Source: Flavobacterium lacus
Lineage (GTDB): Bacteria; Bacteroidota; Bacteroidia; Flavobacteriales; Flavobacteriaceae
Length of the DNA: 64,000 nucleotides
Assembly: GCF_003268815.1 (NCBI RefSeq)
Contig: NZ_QLSV01000001.1
Location: 186,001-250,000 of the forward strand
Reading direction: 5' to 3'
The position numbers and the translations under genes were made by a program. This document shows positions 25,426-33,977 of the stretch, piece after piece (the first letter of the stretch is position 1; the number at the start of each line of letters is the position of its first letter). The notes below the pieces were generated by a model. That model had not been told where the DNA came from. It searched no databases and saw only the letters and a list, made by a program, of their open reading frames with translations.

Positions 25426-27126
25426 TTAAGGTTTTTGACTTCTAAAAAAATGTGATTCAAATATAGTAGAATTTCCGACATTATCCACAACCACAATCTT
25501 TAATTCGTTTCGTCCCTCTATAACGATGTTATCTGAAAAATCGTGTACAATTGTATCACTTTTATAATCATAGTCAAACAAAATCCATCTTCCATTCAAA
25601 TAACCGTTGTACGATTTAATTCCTGAAAGATCATCCGTTATTGTAAATTGAAGATCTTTTTCCTTACTCAACCATTTGCCTTCTTGAAAGTTAACCGATT
25701 TAATTTGCGGAGCTACCGTATCTTTTATCAATTGAAATTGACCTAAATTTCTGGTCCATGTACTAAAAACTTTTTCTTTTATTTTAGTAGAATTATACAT
25801 GATTTTCTTTCCTTTTAAAGTCGCAATAAAATATTTTTCTCTTTCTTCCAAAGGTATTGAATCATTTTGAAAAGTAATATTCAAATTAGAATGAACCGGA
25901 GTGGCATCATCTTGTAAGGTCAATACATTATCCTTTACATCAAAATTCAAATAAAAGTCTTCATAAAATGTATTTTCCGGAATGAAAACAGAAATATTGT
26001 CTTTTGTAAAGTTGTAATCGTTGGAAGATTTTACAAAATAATTGGTCTTTTGTTCTTTTTTAGGAATTTTAATCGGTTGATTTGAATATTGAATCGGAAT
26101 TGTCACAGTAGTCTTATTTCCATGATAATCCGAAACTTCCAATTTATAATTGTGAGAAAGATTATTTCCGACTTTAATAATGCCATTGTTTTGATTAGAA
26201 GAAACTAAACTCAACGGATATTTTTTGGCTAAGAATAATTTTTGTACACGCTGATTCATTTTTTTGAAGCGAGGATAATCCAGATAGGCATTGATGTATC
26301 GGGTTTCATCATAACTAAATGTATCAAATGTAATTTCAAACGATGGTTTTCCATCTAACGTTGAACTGATTTTATATACGCCATTTTTACCATAATTGTT
26401 ATCCGATTGATCGTAAGTATTTACACCAATGCCAATTTCACCTTTAGCCAAAACTTTTGTAGCCAAATAACTTCCGTCTTTTTGTTGAGAAATCGGAATT
26501 TGTATTGGAATTTGCGATTGATTGACCAAACCGTCTTCGCTCAACGGATAAACCACAATTTCATTAATAACCGGAATTCGGGTATCTTTTACTTTTGTAT
26601 CTAACCCGAAAAAGAATGGATTTATAATTTTCTCCGTTTTGGTGTCGCGGTATTCAAAATGTAAATGAGGTCCGCCTGAACCACCCGTATTTCCGGACAA
26701 AGCAACAATTTCACCTTGTTTTACAACCAAATCTTCGGGTCTTGGAAAAATATCAATTTCAAAACTCTCCAAAGCATAATGTTGCTTTTTCAAATAAGCA
26801 TCAATCTTGGAAGATGTCTTCAATAAATGTCCGTAAACCGAAGTATAACCATTTGGATGCGTAATGTAAATCGCTTTACCGTAACCAAAAGTAGATATTT
26901 TGATACGGGAAACGTAACCATCAGCAACAGCAATGACATTTAAACCCTCTTTTTGTTGGGTTCTGAAATCGATTCCGGAATGAAAATGATTGGAACGTAA
27001 TTCGCCAAACGTACCGGACAGTGAAAGTGGAATCTCTAAGGGCGGAATAAAATCCTCTTTTGGATATTGATTTTGAGAAAAAACCGCAATTGAGGCAAAG
27101 AATAAGATGTAAAGAATGTATTTCAT
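25426..27126 (-). CDS. M23 family metallopeptidase (LytM-like)
   Basis: A protein of 566 residues, exported by a signal peptide (1-17). The zinc peptidase domain is at the N-terminus (about 35-175): NHFHSGIDFR supplies the HxxxD zinc ligands and GGPHLHFEYRD the HxH. Such enzymes cleave peptidoglycan cross-links; in several Bacteroidetes relatives the activity is not proven. The remaining 380 residues are beta-rich and lack a known label. It is the first gene of a three-gene minus operon, with a divergent coiled-coil/zapA operon across a 190-base spacer, so wall remodelling and division genes sit back to back. Confidence 0.9.
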   Translation of the reverse strand: MKYILYILFFASIAVFSQNQYPKEDFIPPLEIPLSLSGTFGELRSNHFHSGIDFRTQQKEGLNVIAVADGYVSRIKISTFGYGKAIYITHPNGYTSVYGHLLKTSSKIDAYLKKQHYALESFEIDIFPRPEDLVVKQGEIVALSGNTGGSGGPHLHFEYRDTKTEKIINPFFFGLDTKVKDTRIPVINEIVVYPLSEDGLVNQSQIPIQIPISQQKDGSYLATKVLAKGEIGIGVNTYDQSDNNYGKNGVYKISSTLDGKPSFEITFDTFSYDETRYINAYLDYPRFKKMNQRVQKLFLAKKYPLSLVSSNQNNGIIKVGNNLSHNYKLEVSDYHGNKTTVTIPIQYSNQPIKIPKKEQKTNYFVKSSNDYNFTKDNISVFIPENTFYEDFYLNFDVKDNVLTLQDDATPVHSNLNITFQNDSIPLEEREKYFIATLKGKKIMYNSTKIKEKVFSTWTRNLGQFQLIKDTVAPQIKSVNFQEGKWLSKEKDLQFTITDDLSGIKSYNGYLNGRWILFDYDYKSDTIVHDFSDNIVIEGRNELKIVVVDNVGNSTIFESHFFRSQKP

Positions 27127-27256
27127 GGCTTAGAATTTTTGCTAATTTAAAAAAAGTAGTACAAAATTCAAACCAAATTCAAAAAAAATCAATATTTTAC
27201 TGATTTACTTGACTTTATCTCAAAAATAAAAATGAAAACAAAATTTATTTTTTTTA

Positions 27257-27288
27257 TTTGCGTTAATCGTTTAGGAATACTAACTTTG
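27257..27288 (+). promoter_or_regulatory. Promoter of coiled-coil/zapA operon
   Basis: TTTG (27257-27260), 20 bases, TAACTTTG (27281-27288): a close match to the Bacteroidetes consensus, with the first ATG 28 bases further on. Confidence 0.75.
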
Positions 27289-27315
27289 TAACTCGTGTAA
27301 TGAATACATGCTCCT

Positions 27316-27606
27316 ATGAGTGAAATGGTAGAAATTGTTGATTCTCTTGAAAATAGACTCTCGAAACTGATTAGCAAAATGCAAAGTTTAGAGACAACAG
27401 TTCAGGAATTAAAGCAAGAATTGAAGAATTCTACCACAACTATACAAAAACAAGCCGCCGATATGGAAGGGTTGAAAAAACAGTATGAAATACTCAAAAT
27501 AGCCAATTCATTATTAGGCAGTGACGAAAACAAAAGAGATACGAAGCTTAAAATAAATTCATTAATTCGTGAAATTGATTACTGTATTGCACAGTTATCT
27601 GATTAA
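27316..27606 (+). CDS. Coiled-coil protein upstream of zapA
   Basis: A protein of 96 residues that is almost wholly predicted coiled coil (heptads from about 5 to 70: VEIVDSLENRLSKLISKMQSLE). It is six bases upstream of zapA in the same operon; this pairing is widespread in Bacteroidetes and suggests a role in division together with ZapA, but no function has been assigned to it that I know. No signal peptide, so cytoplasmic. Confidence 0.75.
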   Translation: MSEMVEIVDSLENRLSKLISKMQSLETTVQELKQELKNSTTTIQKQAADMEGLKKQYEILKIANSLLGSDENKRDTKLKINSLIREIDYCIAQLSD

Positions 27607-27612
27607 TACAGC

Positions 27613-27906
27613 ATGAACGAAAAGCTTAAAATTAAAATATCAATTGCAGACCGCGTTTATCCGTTAACGGTTGAACCAACGCAAGAAGAAGGACTGCGAA
27701 GTGCTTCCAAAAAAATTGATGTAATGATTAAGCAATTTGAAGAAAACTATGCTGTGCGAGACAAACAAGATGTGTTAGCCATGTGTGCTTTACAGTTTGC
27801 CTCACAATTAGAGCAAAAACAAATCGAAAAAACGGAAGACAATCAGGAATCGTTAGAAAGACTGAAAAAAATAAATGATTTATTGGCCAACTATCTGGAA
27901 AAATAA
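27613..27906 (+). CDS. zapA: Cell division protein ZapA
   Basis: A protein of 97 residues of the ZapA family, which binds FtsZ and bundles its filaments at mid-cell. It has the N-terminal globular part with IKISIADRVYPLTV and the alanine/leucine-rich C-terminal helix expected for tetramer formation (DVLAMCALQFASQLEQ). Length is normal. It is followed directly by a 6S-like RNA, a neighbourhood known in several bacteria. Confidence 0.9.
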   Translation: MNEKLKIKISIADRVYPLTVEPTQEEGLRSASKKIDVMIKQFEENYAVRDKQDVLAMCALQFASQLEQKQIEKTEDNQESLERLKKINDLLANYLEK

Positions 27907-27931
27907 ATACGTTCTTACACATTAATTAAGA

Positions 27932-28097
27932 TACTGCCTACATTAGTTTCTATTTGATAAACTCAACACTAACATTTTAGAATGAGCAAATCTTCATTAC
28001 TATAGCATGCCCACCTTGTAGTGGGATCCTTGAACAGTGAGTTAGCTCAAAACTTGTCATATCGAGTTTATACAATCATCTAATGTAGGCTTTTTTT
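27932..28097 (+). ncRNA. ssrS: 6S RNA
   Basis: The stretch between zapA and rny has the layout of a 6S RNA. A closing stem of ten perfect base pairs (GCCTACATTA at 27936-27945 with TAATGTAGGC at 28081-28090) brackets a long bulged interior and is followed by seven T, which doubles as terminator. The total length, about 160 bases, is normal. The large internal bubble that mimics an open promoter is plausible but not folded here. 6S RNA genes next to zapA are known from other bacteria. A weak promoter (TTG at 27883, TACGTTCT at 27908) is in place. It would bind and regulate RNA polymerase. The precise ends are inferred from the stem. Confidence 0.72.
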
Positions 28098-28120
28098 ATA
28101 TATAAACCTTACACAAACAA

Positions 28121-29686
28121 ATGGACAGTACATTACTACTTATTATCGCCGGAATAGTTGGCATAGCAGCGGGTTTTGCAATTGCAAAATTCATTGAAAA
28201 AAGCAACGTTTCCAACCTTATAAAAAATGCAAAAAAAGAAGCCACTTCCATCCTAAAAGATGCTAAAGTAGAGGCCGAAAACATTAAAAAAGACAAATTA
28301 CTTCAAGCTAAAGAAAAATTTTTAGAATTAAAATCGGAACACGAAAAAGAGATTTTATCAAAAGATAAAAAAATTGCTGAAGTTGAAAAAAGAGTGCGTG
28401 ACAAAGAATCACAAGTTTCTAGCGAATTAGCCAAAGCAAAAAAATCAGCTGATGAGTTTGATGCGAAAATTATAGATTATAATAACCGAATCGAAATTCT
28501 TGACAAAAAACAAATTGAAGTTGAAAAATTACACAAAAGTCAAGTTGAGCAACTAGAAGTTATTTCCGGTTTATCGGCCGAAGATGCCAAAGAACAATTG
28601 GTAGAAAGCCTAAAAGCTGAAGCTAAAACCAAAGCAATGGCTCACATTCAAGATACCTTAGAAGAAGCCAAATTAACTGCTCAACAAGAAGCGAAGAAAG
28701 TAATTATCAATACCATTCAACGTGTCGGAACAGAAGAAGCAGTAGAAAATTGCGTTTCAGTGTTCAACATTGAATCAGACGATGTAAAAGGAAGAATTAT
28801 TGGTCGTGAAGGAAGAAATATCCGTGCCCTTGAAGCAGCAACCGGTGTCGAAATTATTGTGGATGACACGCCGGAAGCGATTATTCTCTCCTGTTTTGAC
28901 CCGGTGAGAAGAGAAATTGCCCGTTTGGCTCTACATAAATTAGTTACCGACGGTCGTATTCACCCAGCCAGAATTGAAGAAGTAGTAGCAAAAACCACCA
29001 AACAAATTGATGATGAAATCATTGAAGTAGGTAAACGAACCGTTATCGATTTAGGAATTCATGGTTTACATCCGGAATTGATTAAAGTGGTGGGTAGAAT
29101 GAAATACCGTTCTTCGTACGGACAAAACTTATTACAACACTCGAGAGAAGTAGCCAAACTGTGTGGAATCATGGCCGCCGAATTAGGCTTAAACGTAAAA
29201 TTAGCCAAACGTGCCGGACTGTTGCATGACATCGGAAAAGTGCCGGATGCTGAAAGCGAATTGCCTCACGCCATCTTAGGGATGCAATGGGCTGAAAAAT
29301 ACGGTGAAAAAGAAGAAGTGTGCAACGCCATTGGTGCTCACCACGATGAAATTGAAATGAAATATTTGATTTCGCCAATTATCCAAGTGTGTGATGCAAT
29401 ATCAGGTGCAAGACCGGGTGCAAGACGTCAAGTGTTAGATTCATACATTCAACGTTTGAAAGATTTAGAAGCAATTGCTTTTGGATTTAATGGAGTGAAA
29501 AGTGCGTATGCTATTCAAGCCGGACGTGAATTGCGGGTGATTGTAGAAAGCGAAAAAGTATCAGATGATCAAGCCGCTAAACTTTCCTTTGAAGTTTCTC
29601 AAAAAATTCAAACGGAAATGACTTATCCGGGACAAGTGAAGATTACAGTTATTCGTGAAACGAGAGCGGTGAATATTGCGAAGTAA
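28121..29686 (+). CDS. rny: Ribonuclease Y
   Basis: A membrane-anchored endoribonuclease of 521 residues that initiates mRNA decay. The N-terminal membrane span (about 3-22, [17 protein letters not shown]) is followed by a long coiled coil (30-190), a KH domain at about 210-275 ([21 protein letters not shown]) and an HD domain with LLHDIGK at about 366. The full family architecture and length are present. Its gene starts 23 bases after the T run of the 6S-like RNA, so it may be transcribed partly by read-through. A terminator follows. Confidence 0.95.
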   Translation: MDSTLLLIIAGIVGIAAGFAIAKFIEKSNVSNLIKNAKKEATSILKDAKVEAENIKKDKLLQAKEKFLELKSEHEKEILSKDKKIAEVEKRVRDKESQVSSELAKAKKSADEFDAKIIDYNNRIEILDKKQIEVEKLHKSQVEQLEVISGLSAEDAKEQLVESLKAEAKTKAMAHIQDTLEEAKLTAQQEAKKVIINTIQRVGTEEAVENCVSVFNIESDDVKGRIIGREGRNIRALEAATGVEIIVDDTPEAIILSCFDPVRREIARLALHKLVTDGRIHPARIEEVVAKTTKQIDDEIIEVGKRTVIDLGIHGLHPELIKVVGRMKYRSSYGQNLLQHSREVAKLCGIMAAELGLNVKLAKRAGLLHDIGKVPDAESELPHAILGMQWAEKYGEKEEVCNAIGAHHDEIEMKYLISPIIQVCDAISGARPGARRQVLDSYIQRLKDLEAIAFGFNGVKSAYAIQAGRELRVIVESEKVSDDQAAKLSFEVSQKIQTEMTYPGQVKITVIRETRAVNIAK

Positions 29687-29745
29687 TAACCGTTATCGGT
29701 TGTCTGTTTTTCGTTTACGAAAATAAAAAAACAAATTTTATAGAA

Positions 29746-29780
29746 ATGACTTACAGCAATGTAGGTCATTTTTTTTTTTT
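29746..29780 (+). terminator. Terminator of rny
   Basis: ATGACTTAC (29746-29754) and GTAGGTCAT (29761-29769), a nine-base stem with one G-T pair and a six-base loop, then eleven T. Confidence 0.88.
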
Positions 29781-29790
29781 CAATACACAA

Positions 29791-29818
29791 CCTACTACCT
29801 ACTACCTAAAACCTATAT
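29791..29818. repeat. 7-bp CCTAnnA tandem array
   Basis: Four 7-base units CCTACTA, CCTACTA, CCTAAAA, CCTATAT, directly next to and just touching the stop codon of the minus-strand xerD gene. Confidence 0.75.
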
Positions 29819-30714
29819 CACCTCCTAGGATGAAACTGATTCACAATCTGCGTTAAATGTTTTCGGTCTAAATGCACATACACTTCTGTAGTAGTAATCG
29901 ATTCATGTCCCAACATCAATTGAATGGAACGCAAATCAGCACCATTTTCTAAAAGATGCGTGGCAAACGAATGTCGAAACGTATGCGGACTAATTGCTTT
30001 ATTTAAATTGATTTTTACCGCTAAGTCTTTAATAATAGTAAAAATCATGGCTCGGGTAAGTTGCTTTCCTCTTCGGTTGAGAAATAAGGTGTCTTCATGT
30101 CCTTTTTGAATTCGTAAATGCGTGCGAACATGATTTTTATACAATTCAATAAACTTTTGTGTGGTAGTTCCAATCGGCACAAAACGTTGTTTATTGCCTT
30201 TTCCCGTAATTTTGATAAAACCCTCGTCAAAAAACAAATCGGAAATTTTAAGTGTGATCAATTCGGAAACACGCAATCCACAACCGTATAAAGTTTCCAG
30301 CATGGCTTTGTTGCGTTCGCCTTCCTCTTTGGACAAGTCAATGGCTGCAATCAACGCATCAATATCTTGGACAGAAAGTGTATCGGGTAATTTTCTGCCG
30401 ATTTTGGGTGTTTCAATCAATTCCATCGGATTATCGGTTCGATAATCTTCAAAAATTAAATAGGAAAAAAAACTTTTTAAACCCGAAATAATCCGGGCTT
30501 GCGAACGCGGATTGACTTCTTTGGAAACCGCATAAATAAAAAGCTGAATTTCTTCTTCACCAATAGTGATTGGATTTTTAGAAATTCCATGCGCCTCTAA
30601 ATAGTTTGTCAATCGCAACAAATCAAAGGAATAGTTAGCAATGGTATTAGCTGATAAACTGCGTTCAATTTTTAAATACGACTGAAAACTTTTAATATAG
30701 GTTTGCCAATTCAT
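29818..30714 (-). CDS. xerD: Site-specific tyrosine recombinase XerD
   Basis: A recombinase of 298 residues, the usual XerD length. The N-terminal core-binding domain (about 1-85) has the SAM-like fold pattern FQSYLKIERSLSANTI. The catalytic domain has Arg in GCGLRVSEL, the Lys of TGKGNKQRFV, HxxR in HTFRHSFATHLL, His of LGHESI and the Tyr nucleophile of TTEVYVH. It acts with XerC to resolve chromosome dimers at dif. It is chromosomal, unrelated to the integrase at 55.9 kb. It stands alone on the minus strand. Confidence 0.92.
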   Translation of the reverse strand: MNWQTYIKSFQSYLKIERSLSANTIANYSFDLLRLTNYLEAHGISKNPITIGEEEIQLFIYAVSKEVNPRSQARIISGLKSFFSYLIFEDYRTDNPMELIETPKIGRKLPDTLSVQDIDALIAAIDLSKEEGERNKAMLETLYGCGLRVSELITLKISDLFFDEGFIKITGKGNKQRFVPIGTTTQKFIELYKNHVRTHLRIQKGHEDTLFLNRRGKQLTRAMIFTIIKDLAVKINLNKAISPHTFRHSFATHLLENGADLRSIQLMLGHESITTTEVYVHLDRKHLTQIVNQFHPRR

Positions 30715-30742
30715 CCGCCAAAGTTCGACAATTTAAAGGAAT

Positions 30743-30768
30743 AAAAAAACCACGCCGAAGCGTGGTTT
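30743..30768 (-). terminator. Terminator of outer membrane protein gene
   Basis: Minus-strand stem AAACCACGC / GCGTGGTTT (30747-30768) with a four-base CGAA/TTCG loop, followed on the minus strand by a T run. Confidence 0.88.
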
Positions 30769-30788
30769 AAAATTGTATTTTCTACGAA

Positions 30789-31391
30789 TTAGAATTTGTA
30801 AATCAAAGAAAAATTAACATTTGTTAAATCCAAAGACAAATTAAAAGTATTCATTGCCTCTGCTCCTTCAAAATCAAACTTAGAACTTGAATAACCCAAT
30901 ACTCCAATAGAAGCTTGCGCAGCAAAATGAGAATTGAAGAAATAGTTAACGCCCGGAGCTAAAGCAACTGAAAAAGTTTTTAAATCTACAGTTTCTTCAC
31001 CTTCTCCAATTTCGTTTACACCATAACCTACTCCTAAACCTGCAAAGAAAGAGAATTTGTCAGCTGGCGTGAAAAAATATTTACCACCTACAGCAAAAGC
31101 CAAACCTGTAGATTCAATATCAAAAGTTTCACCTTCAACTTCTACACCAACAGTTTGTTTAGTTAATGAAATAGAACCTTCTAATGCAATGTTTTCAGTT
31201 ACAAAATAACCAACACCTGGAGAAAATGTGTAACCATCAGATTTAATATCTCCCATTTTAGTTGAATTAATTCCAACTGAACCAGACATGTAAAGATCTC
31301 CTTTTGCAAATCCTTGATTGTCAGAGCCTTCTTGAGCATTTACAAAGCTAATTGCGAATACGGCAGCAACTGTTAAAATAATTTTTTTCAT
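30789..31391 (-). CDS. Outer membrane beta-barrel protein
   Basis: A protein of 200 residues with a signal peptide (1-19, NAQ) and alternating hydrophobic/polar strands throughout, ending in the aromatic NFSLIYKF expected at the end of a barrel for BAM recognition. It is of the OmpW/OmpA-barrel-like size (eight strands). No plug or peptidoglycan-binding domain. Substrate unknown. It is monocistronic with its own terminator. Confidence 0.8.
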   Translation of the reverse strand: MKKIILTVAAVFAISFVNAQEGSDNQGFAKGDLYMSGSVGINSTKMGDIKSDGYTFSPGVGYFVTENIALEGSISLTKQTVGVEVEGETFDIESTGLAFAVGGKYFFTPADKFSFFAGLGVGYGVNEIGEGEETVDLKTFSVALAPGVNYFFNSHFAAQASIGVLGYSSSKFDFEGAEAMNTFNLSLDLTNVNFSLIYKF

Positions 31392-31543
31392 GTTTTACTT
31401 GTTTTAAAGTTATAACACAAAATTATGAACTCTTTTTGTAAGTAAATGATGGACAAAATGCAGTTATTAACAATTTTATGAACAAGAAAATTTCAACTTT
31501 TAATTCTTAAAATTTTATTTAACTACCAGCCAATTGATGAAAC

Positions 31544-32089
31544 CTAGAAATTTTTTATGACATCATTCAGCACTTTTATAGTTTTTTTATCGGGTAAGAA
31601 TAAATTCAATTCATCCGCTACCACTAATTCAATTGTTAAATTCGGTTGTATTTGTTTAAGCTCGTCTGAGGTAACCGGTAAACTAACTCGTAACTCATAT
31701 TTCCCTTTGTTAAACTCCGTGTATAAATGATTTCGGTTCTTTAACGAAATGTTTCCAATCTTAATTTCTTTCAAATCAGTACTCGTTAGCTTTTGATCTT
31801 GGAATAAAGACAAATAAATCAAGCCACTTTCAAGTGTATCTGATTTTGTTTTGTAAACAAAATCCAAATAAACTTTTTTAGAACTAGTTGAAGTATACTT
31901 TAATGGCTTGACATAATATTGAGATTCGCCACCTTCTAAAAAGAAAGAGGTTGTATATTTTGAAGAATTGCCACTGGGAACTCCCTTATTGCTATTTGCT
32001 TTTGGACCAACCTTGCAGGAAATTAAAAGCATAACAGCACAACCAAGAACGCAGTTAACTGATTTTTTTAACAAAGTAATCTTGATCAT
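31544..32089 (-). CDS. Predicted lipoprotein
   Basis: A protein of 181 residues with a lipoprotein signal (lipobox LISC at about 22-25: VMLLISCKVGP). The rest is beta-rich, with no domain that I recognise; a central segment (GLIYLSLFQDQKL) and a C-terminal LTIELVVADELNLFLPD are the only hydrophobic stretches. It overlaps the upstream gene by 35 bases (32055-32089), so the two are co-transcribed and possibly translationally coupled. Paired lipoproteins of this kind often act together in the outer membrane; that is inference. Confidence 0.65.
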   Translation of the reverse strand: MIKITLLKKSVNCVLGCAVMLLISCKVGPKANSNKGVPSGNSSKYTTSFFLEGGESQYYVKPLKYTSTSSKKVYLDFVYKTKSDTLESGLIYLSLFQDQKLTSTDLKEIKIGNISLKNRNHLYTEFNKGKYELRVSLPVTSDELKQIQPNLTIELVVADELNLFLPDKKTIKVLNDVIKNF

Positions 32090-32543
32090 ATAGTTTTTTT
32101 ATAATTGCTTTATCTTTACTAAGGATATGAATAATAATAGGCATTCCCTTTTTTTTCTCCGTATAAGAAATCCGAATTCCATCGGCACTATCACTTGAAA
32201 AATGATTTACCGTGATTTTATCAATGTCTTTCGTTTCCAGGATAGTAAACTTTTCTTTTTTGCTTAAATAGCTCGTCGTTTCTATCAGCGAATTTTCAAT
32301 GGCAACACCAATAAAAACGCTGTACTGTGGTGATGTTATGTATTTATTTAAAGGAATATTATAATCGGATAATTCCAAAAAACGTTCATATTCATCCACT
32401 ACTGATTGAATTAGTGGCTGGTTCATCTCCTCCTTAGAAAGTTCATACTTTTCTTCAAATGCAAAAACAACCGTTTTTGTGTCACCGGTTTTACAACTTA
32501 ATAGTAAAAAAACACATAGCAATAAATAAAATAGATTTTTCAT
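32055..32543 (-). CDS. Predicted lipoprotein
   Basis: A protein of 162 residues with a clear lipoprotein signal (LLCVFLLLSCKTGD; lipobox LLSC, Cys17). No known domain seen; a basic, Lys-rich C-terminus and a central acidic stretch. It is the middle gene of a minus-strand group of three lipoproteins and overlaps the next gene by 35 bases. Function unknown. Confidence 0.65.
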   Translation of the reverse strand: MKNLFYLLLCVFLLLSCKTGDTKTVVFAFEEKYELSKEEMNQPLIQSVVDEYERFLELSDYNIPLNKYITSPQYSVFIGVAIENSLIETTSYLSKKEKFTILETKDIDKITVNHFSSDSADGIRISYTEKKKGMPIIIHILSKDKAIIKKLYDQDYFVKKIS

Positions 32544-32564
32544 TTCATAAAATTTAAAAAATAA

Positions 32565-32592
32565 AAAAGAGAGGAAAAAATCCCTCTCTTTT
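32565..32592 (-). terminator. Terminator of TRL-like gene
   Basis: Ten-base-pair AAAAGAGAGG / CCTCTCTTTT stem, eight-base loop, with T run on the minus strand. It separates the TRL-like gene from the two lipoprotein genes that follow. Confidence 0.85.
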
Positions 32593-32608
32593 AAAAACTT
32601 TTGGATTA

Positions 32609-32881
32609 TTATTCTCCAGTTACAATTGTTTCAAACATCCCAACGATGAATAAATAATTGGTAGATTTAAAATCTACAGTTGAAATTTTTGTAATACCAC
32701 CTTTTTTAGCAGCTGTTTGAATAGAAGCATCTCCTCCATCAAAAAACAAACCAAAAATTGAAGTTGTACTAGCAGAACCAACTTTTGAACCTACTGGATT
32801 ACTAGTAGCATTAACAGGAACTGTAACTGAACATGATGCCAATAAACCTCCCAATGCCAAAGTGCACAATAATTTTTTCAT
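32609..32881 (-). CDS. TRL-like family lipoprotein
   Basis: A small lipoprotein of 90 residues. The signal LALGGLLASCSVTVP has the lipobox LASC (Cys17). The mature part shows the TRL (tRNA-locus-associated) family pattern: a short N-terminal VNATSNPVGSKVGSAS, then Gly/Asp-rich FGLFFDGGDASI and AAKKGGITKISTVD. Members are abundant small exported proteins of unknown role. It has its own terminator and is probably not co-transcribed with the downstream lipoprotein genes. Confidence 0.75.
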   Translation of the reverse strand: MKKLLCTLALGGLLASCSVTVPVNATSNPVGSKVGSASTTSIFGLFFDGGDASIQTAAKKGGITKISTVDFKSTNYLFIVGMFETIVTGE

Positions 32882-33281
32882 TATAAAATGTATTTATGTT
32901 AATAATCGCAAATATATATCAAAAACAAATTTTATTTTAAAAAAATATTTTTTTTTAATCAGAAATCTACGGTTTTTTTTCATTAAATACTGACCCGTTC
33001 GGGGTAATTATTTAGTACTGGATGATCATGGTTTGTTTTACAATAGTTGCCCGGATTTTATAAAAAGTAAACGTGATAATTTGTTCATCTTTTATGTAAA
33101 TTCAAATTAAATCGAATAATTTTTTAAAAACTAGTGAACTAGCGGTTAAATTATTATCAAATTGAATGACACCCAACCGGATAACCATTAAATAAAAACT
33201 AAAATAAAATGAAAATTTACTGAAAAATACAGTAATTTTACGATAGAATTTTGATTAATAATCAACTAAATACTTAAAATT
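32882..33281. other. AT-rich intergenic spacer
   Basis: The 400-base spacer between divergent genes contains no convincing reading frame. A weak hairpin (AAAATTTACTG / CAGTAATTTT, one bulged base) lies at 33212-33240, about 40 bases before the next start, and could be a leader hairpin or operator. On the minus strand TATATTTG (32909-32916) is a -7 candidate for the TRL-like gene without a good -33 partner. Nothing else is seen. Confidence 0.4.
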
Positions 33282-33824
33282 ATGAAAAAATTAATGATTG
33301 TTCTTGCTTTCTTGATTCTAGGGGTTACCCAATCAAATGCGCAAATGCTCAAGTTTGGTGTAAAGGCCGGAGCCAACTTTGCTAGTCTAGAGGGAGATGG
33401 TGTGGAAGGTCTGGATACTTACACCAGTTTTCACTTTGGAGCGTTGTTGGAAGTAAAAGTATTCGAAAACTTTTCCATTCAACCCGAGCTATTATACTCT
33501 TCGCAAGGTGCAAAAGTAAATGAAGAAAATGTAAAAGACATTAATTTTAATTACATTACCGTTCCTGTTTTAGCCAAATTTTATCTTATTTCAGAAAAAT
33601 TAAGCGTTGAAGCCGGACCACAATTCTCTTTCTTAATTGATGATAATGTTGGAGATCAATTTGAATCGGAATCATTTGATTTTGCAGCAGTTGGTGGTTT
33701 GGGTTTTCAATTTACCGAAAACTTTTTTGCTCAAGCACGCTATGTTGCCGGTTTAACAGATACAACCAAAGATGCGGAAGTTAAAAACAGAGTGATTCAG
33801 GTTTCGCTGGGTTATCGATTTTAA
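33282..33824 (+). CDS. Porin-family outer membrane protein (PorT-like)
   Basis: A protein of 180 residues: a signal peptide (1-20, SNAQ), then an eight-stranded barrel of the OmpA-like/PorT beta-barrel family, recognised by FGVKAGANFASLEG near the N-terminus and IQPELLYSSQGAKV in the middle. It ends with VIQVSLGYRF, the usual terminal Phe. Such proteins are common in Bacteroidetes and mostly without known substrate. It is followed by a degenerate repeat tract and a long hairpin. Confidence 0.82.
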   Translation: MKKLMIVLAFLILGVTQSNAQMLKFGVKAGANFASLEGDGVEGLDTYTSFHFGALLEVKVFENFSIQPELLYSSQGAKVNEENVKDINFNYITVPVLAKFYLISEKLSVEAGPQFSFLIDDNVGDQFESESFDFAAVGGLGFQFTENFFAQARYVAGLTDTTKDAEVKNRVIQVSLGYRF

Positions 33825-33867
33825 GGTTTAAAAGGTTAAAAGTTTAAAGGGTTAAAAGTTTAAAAGG
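33823..33867. repeat. Degenerate AAGGTTTAAA repeat tract
   Basis: About four degenerate copies of an (A)AGGTTTAAA-like 11-base word starting in the stop codon of the porin gene. One of several short arrays that sit at gene ends in this window. Confidence 0.7.
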
Positions 33868-33907
33868 CTATACTTATAAATTTTGACGCAAACAAAAAAA
33901 AACAATT

Positions 33908-33969
33908 TAGCCACGAATTGCACTAATTTGCACAAATTAATTCGTGAAAATTAGTGAAATTCGTGGCTA
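33908..33969. repeat. 62-base long inverted repeat between convergent genes
   Basis: TAGCCACGAATT (33908-33919) pairs with AATTCGTGGCTA at 33958-33969, and inside it CACTAATTT pairs with AAATTAGTG. The whole segment is a nested palindrome with a small central dyad (CACAAATTAATTCGTG). It lies between the stop of the porin gene and the stop of the M14 gene. It could terminate both, but it lacks a T run of the usual kind on the plus strand. I recall similar interspersed repeats from Flavobacterium genomes. Confidence 0.8.
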
Positions 33970-33977
33970 TCTTTTTT

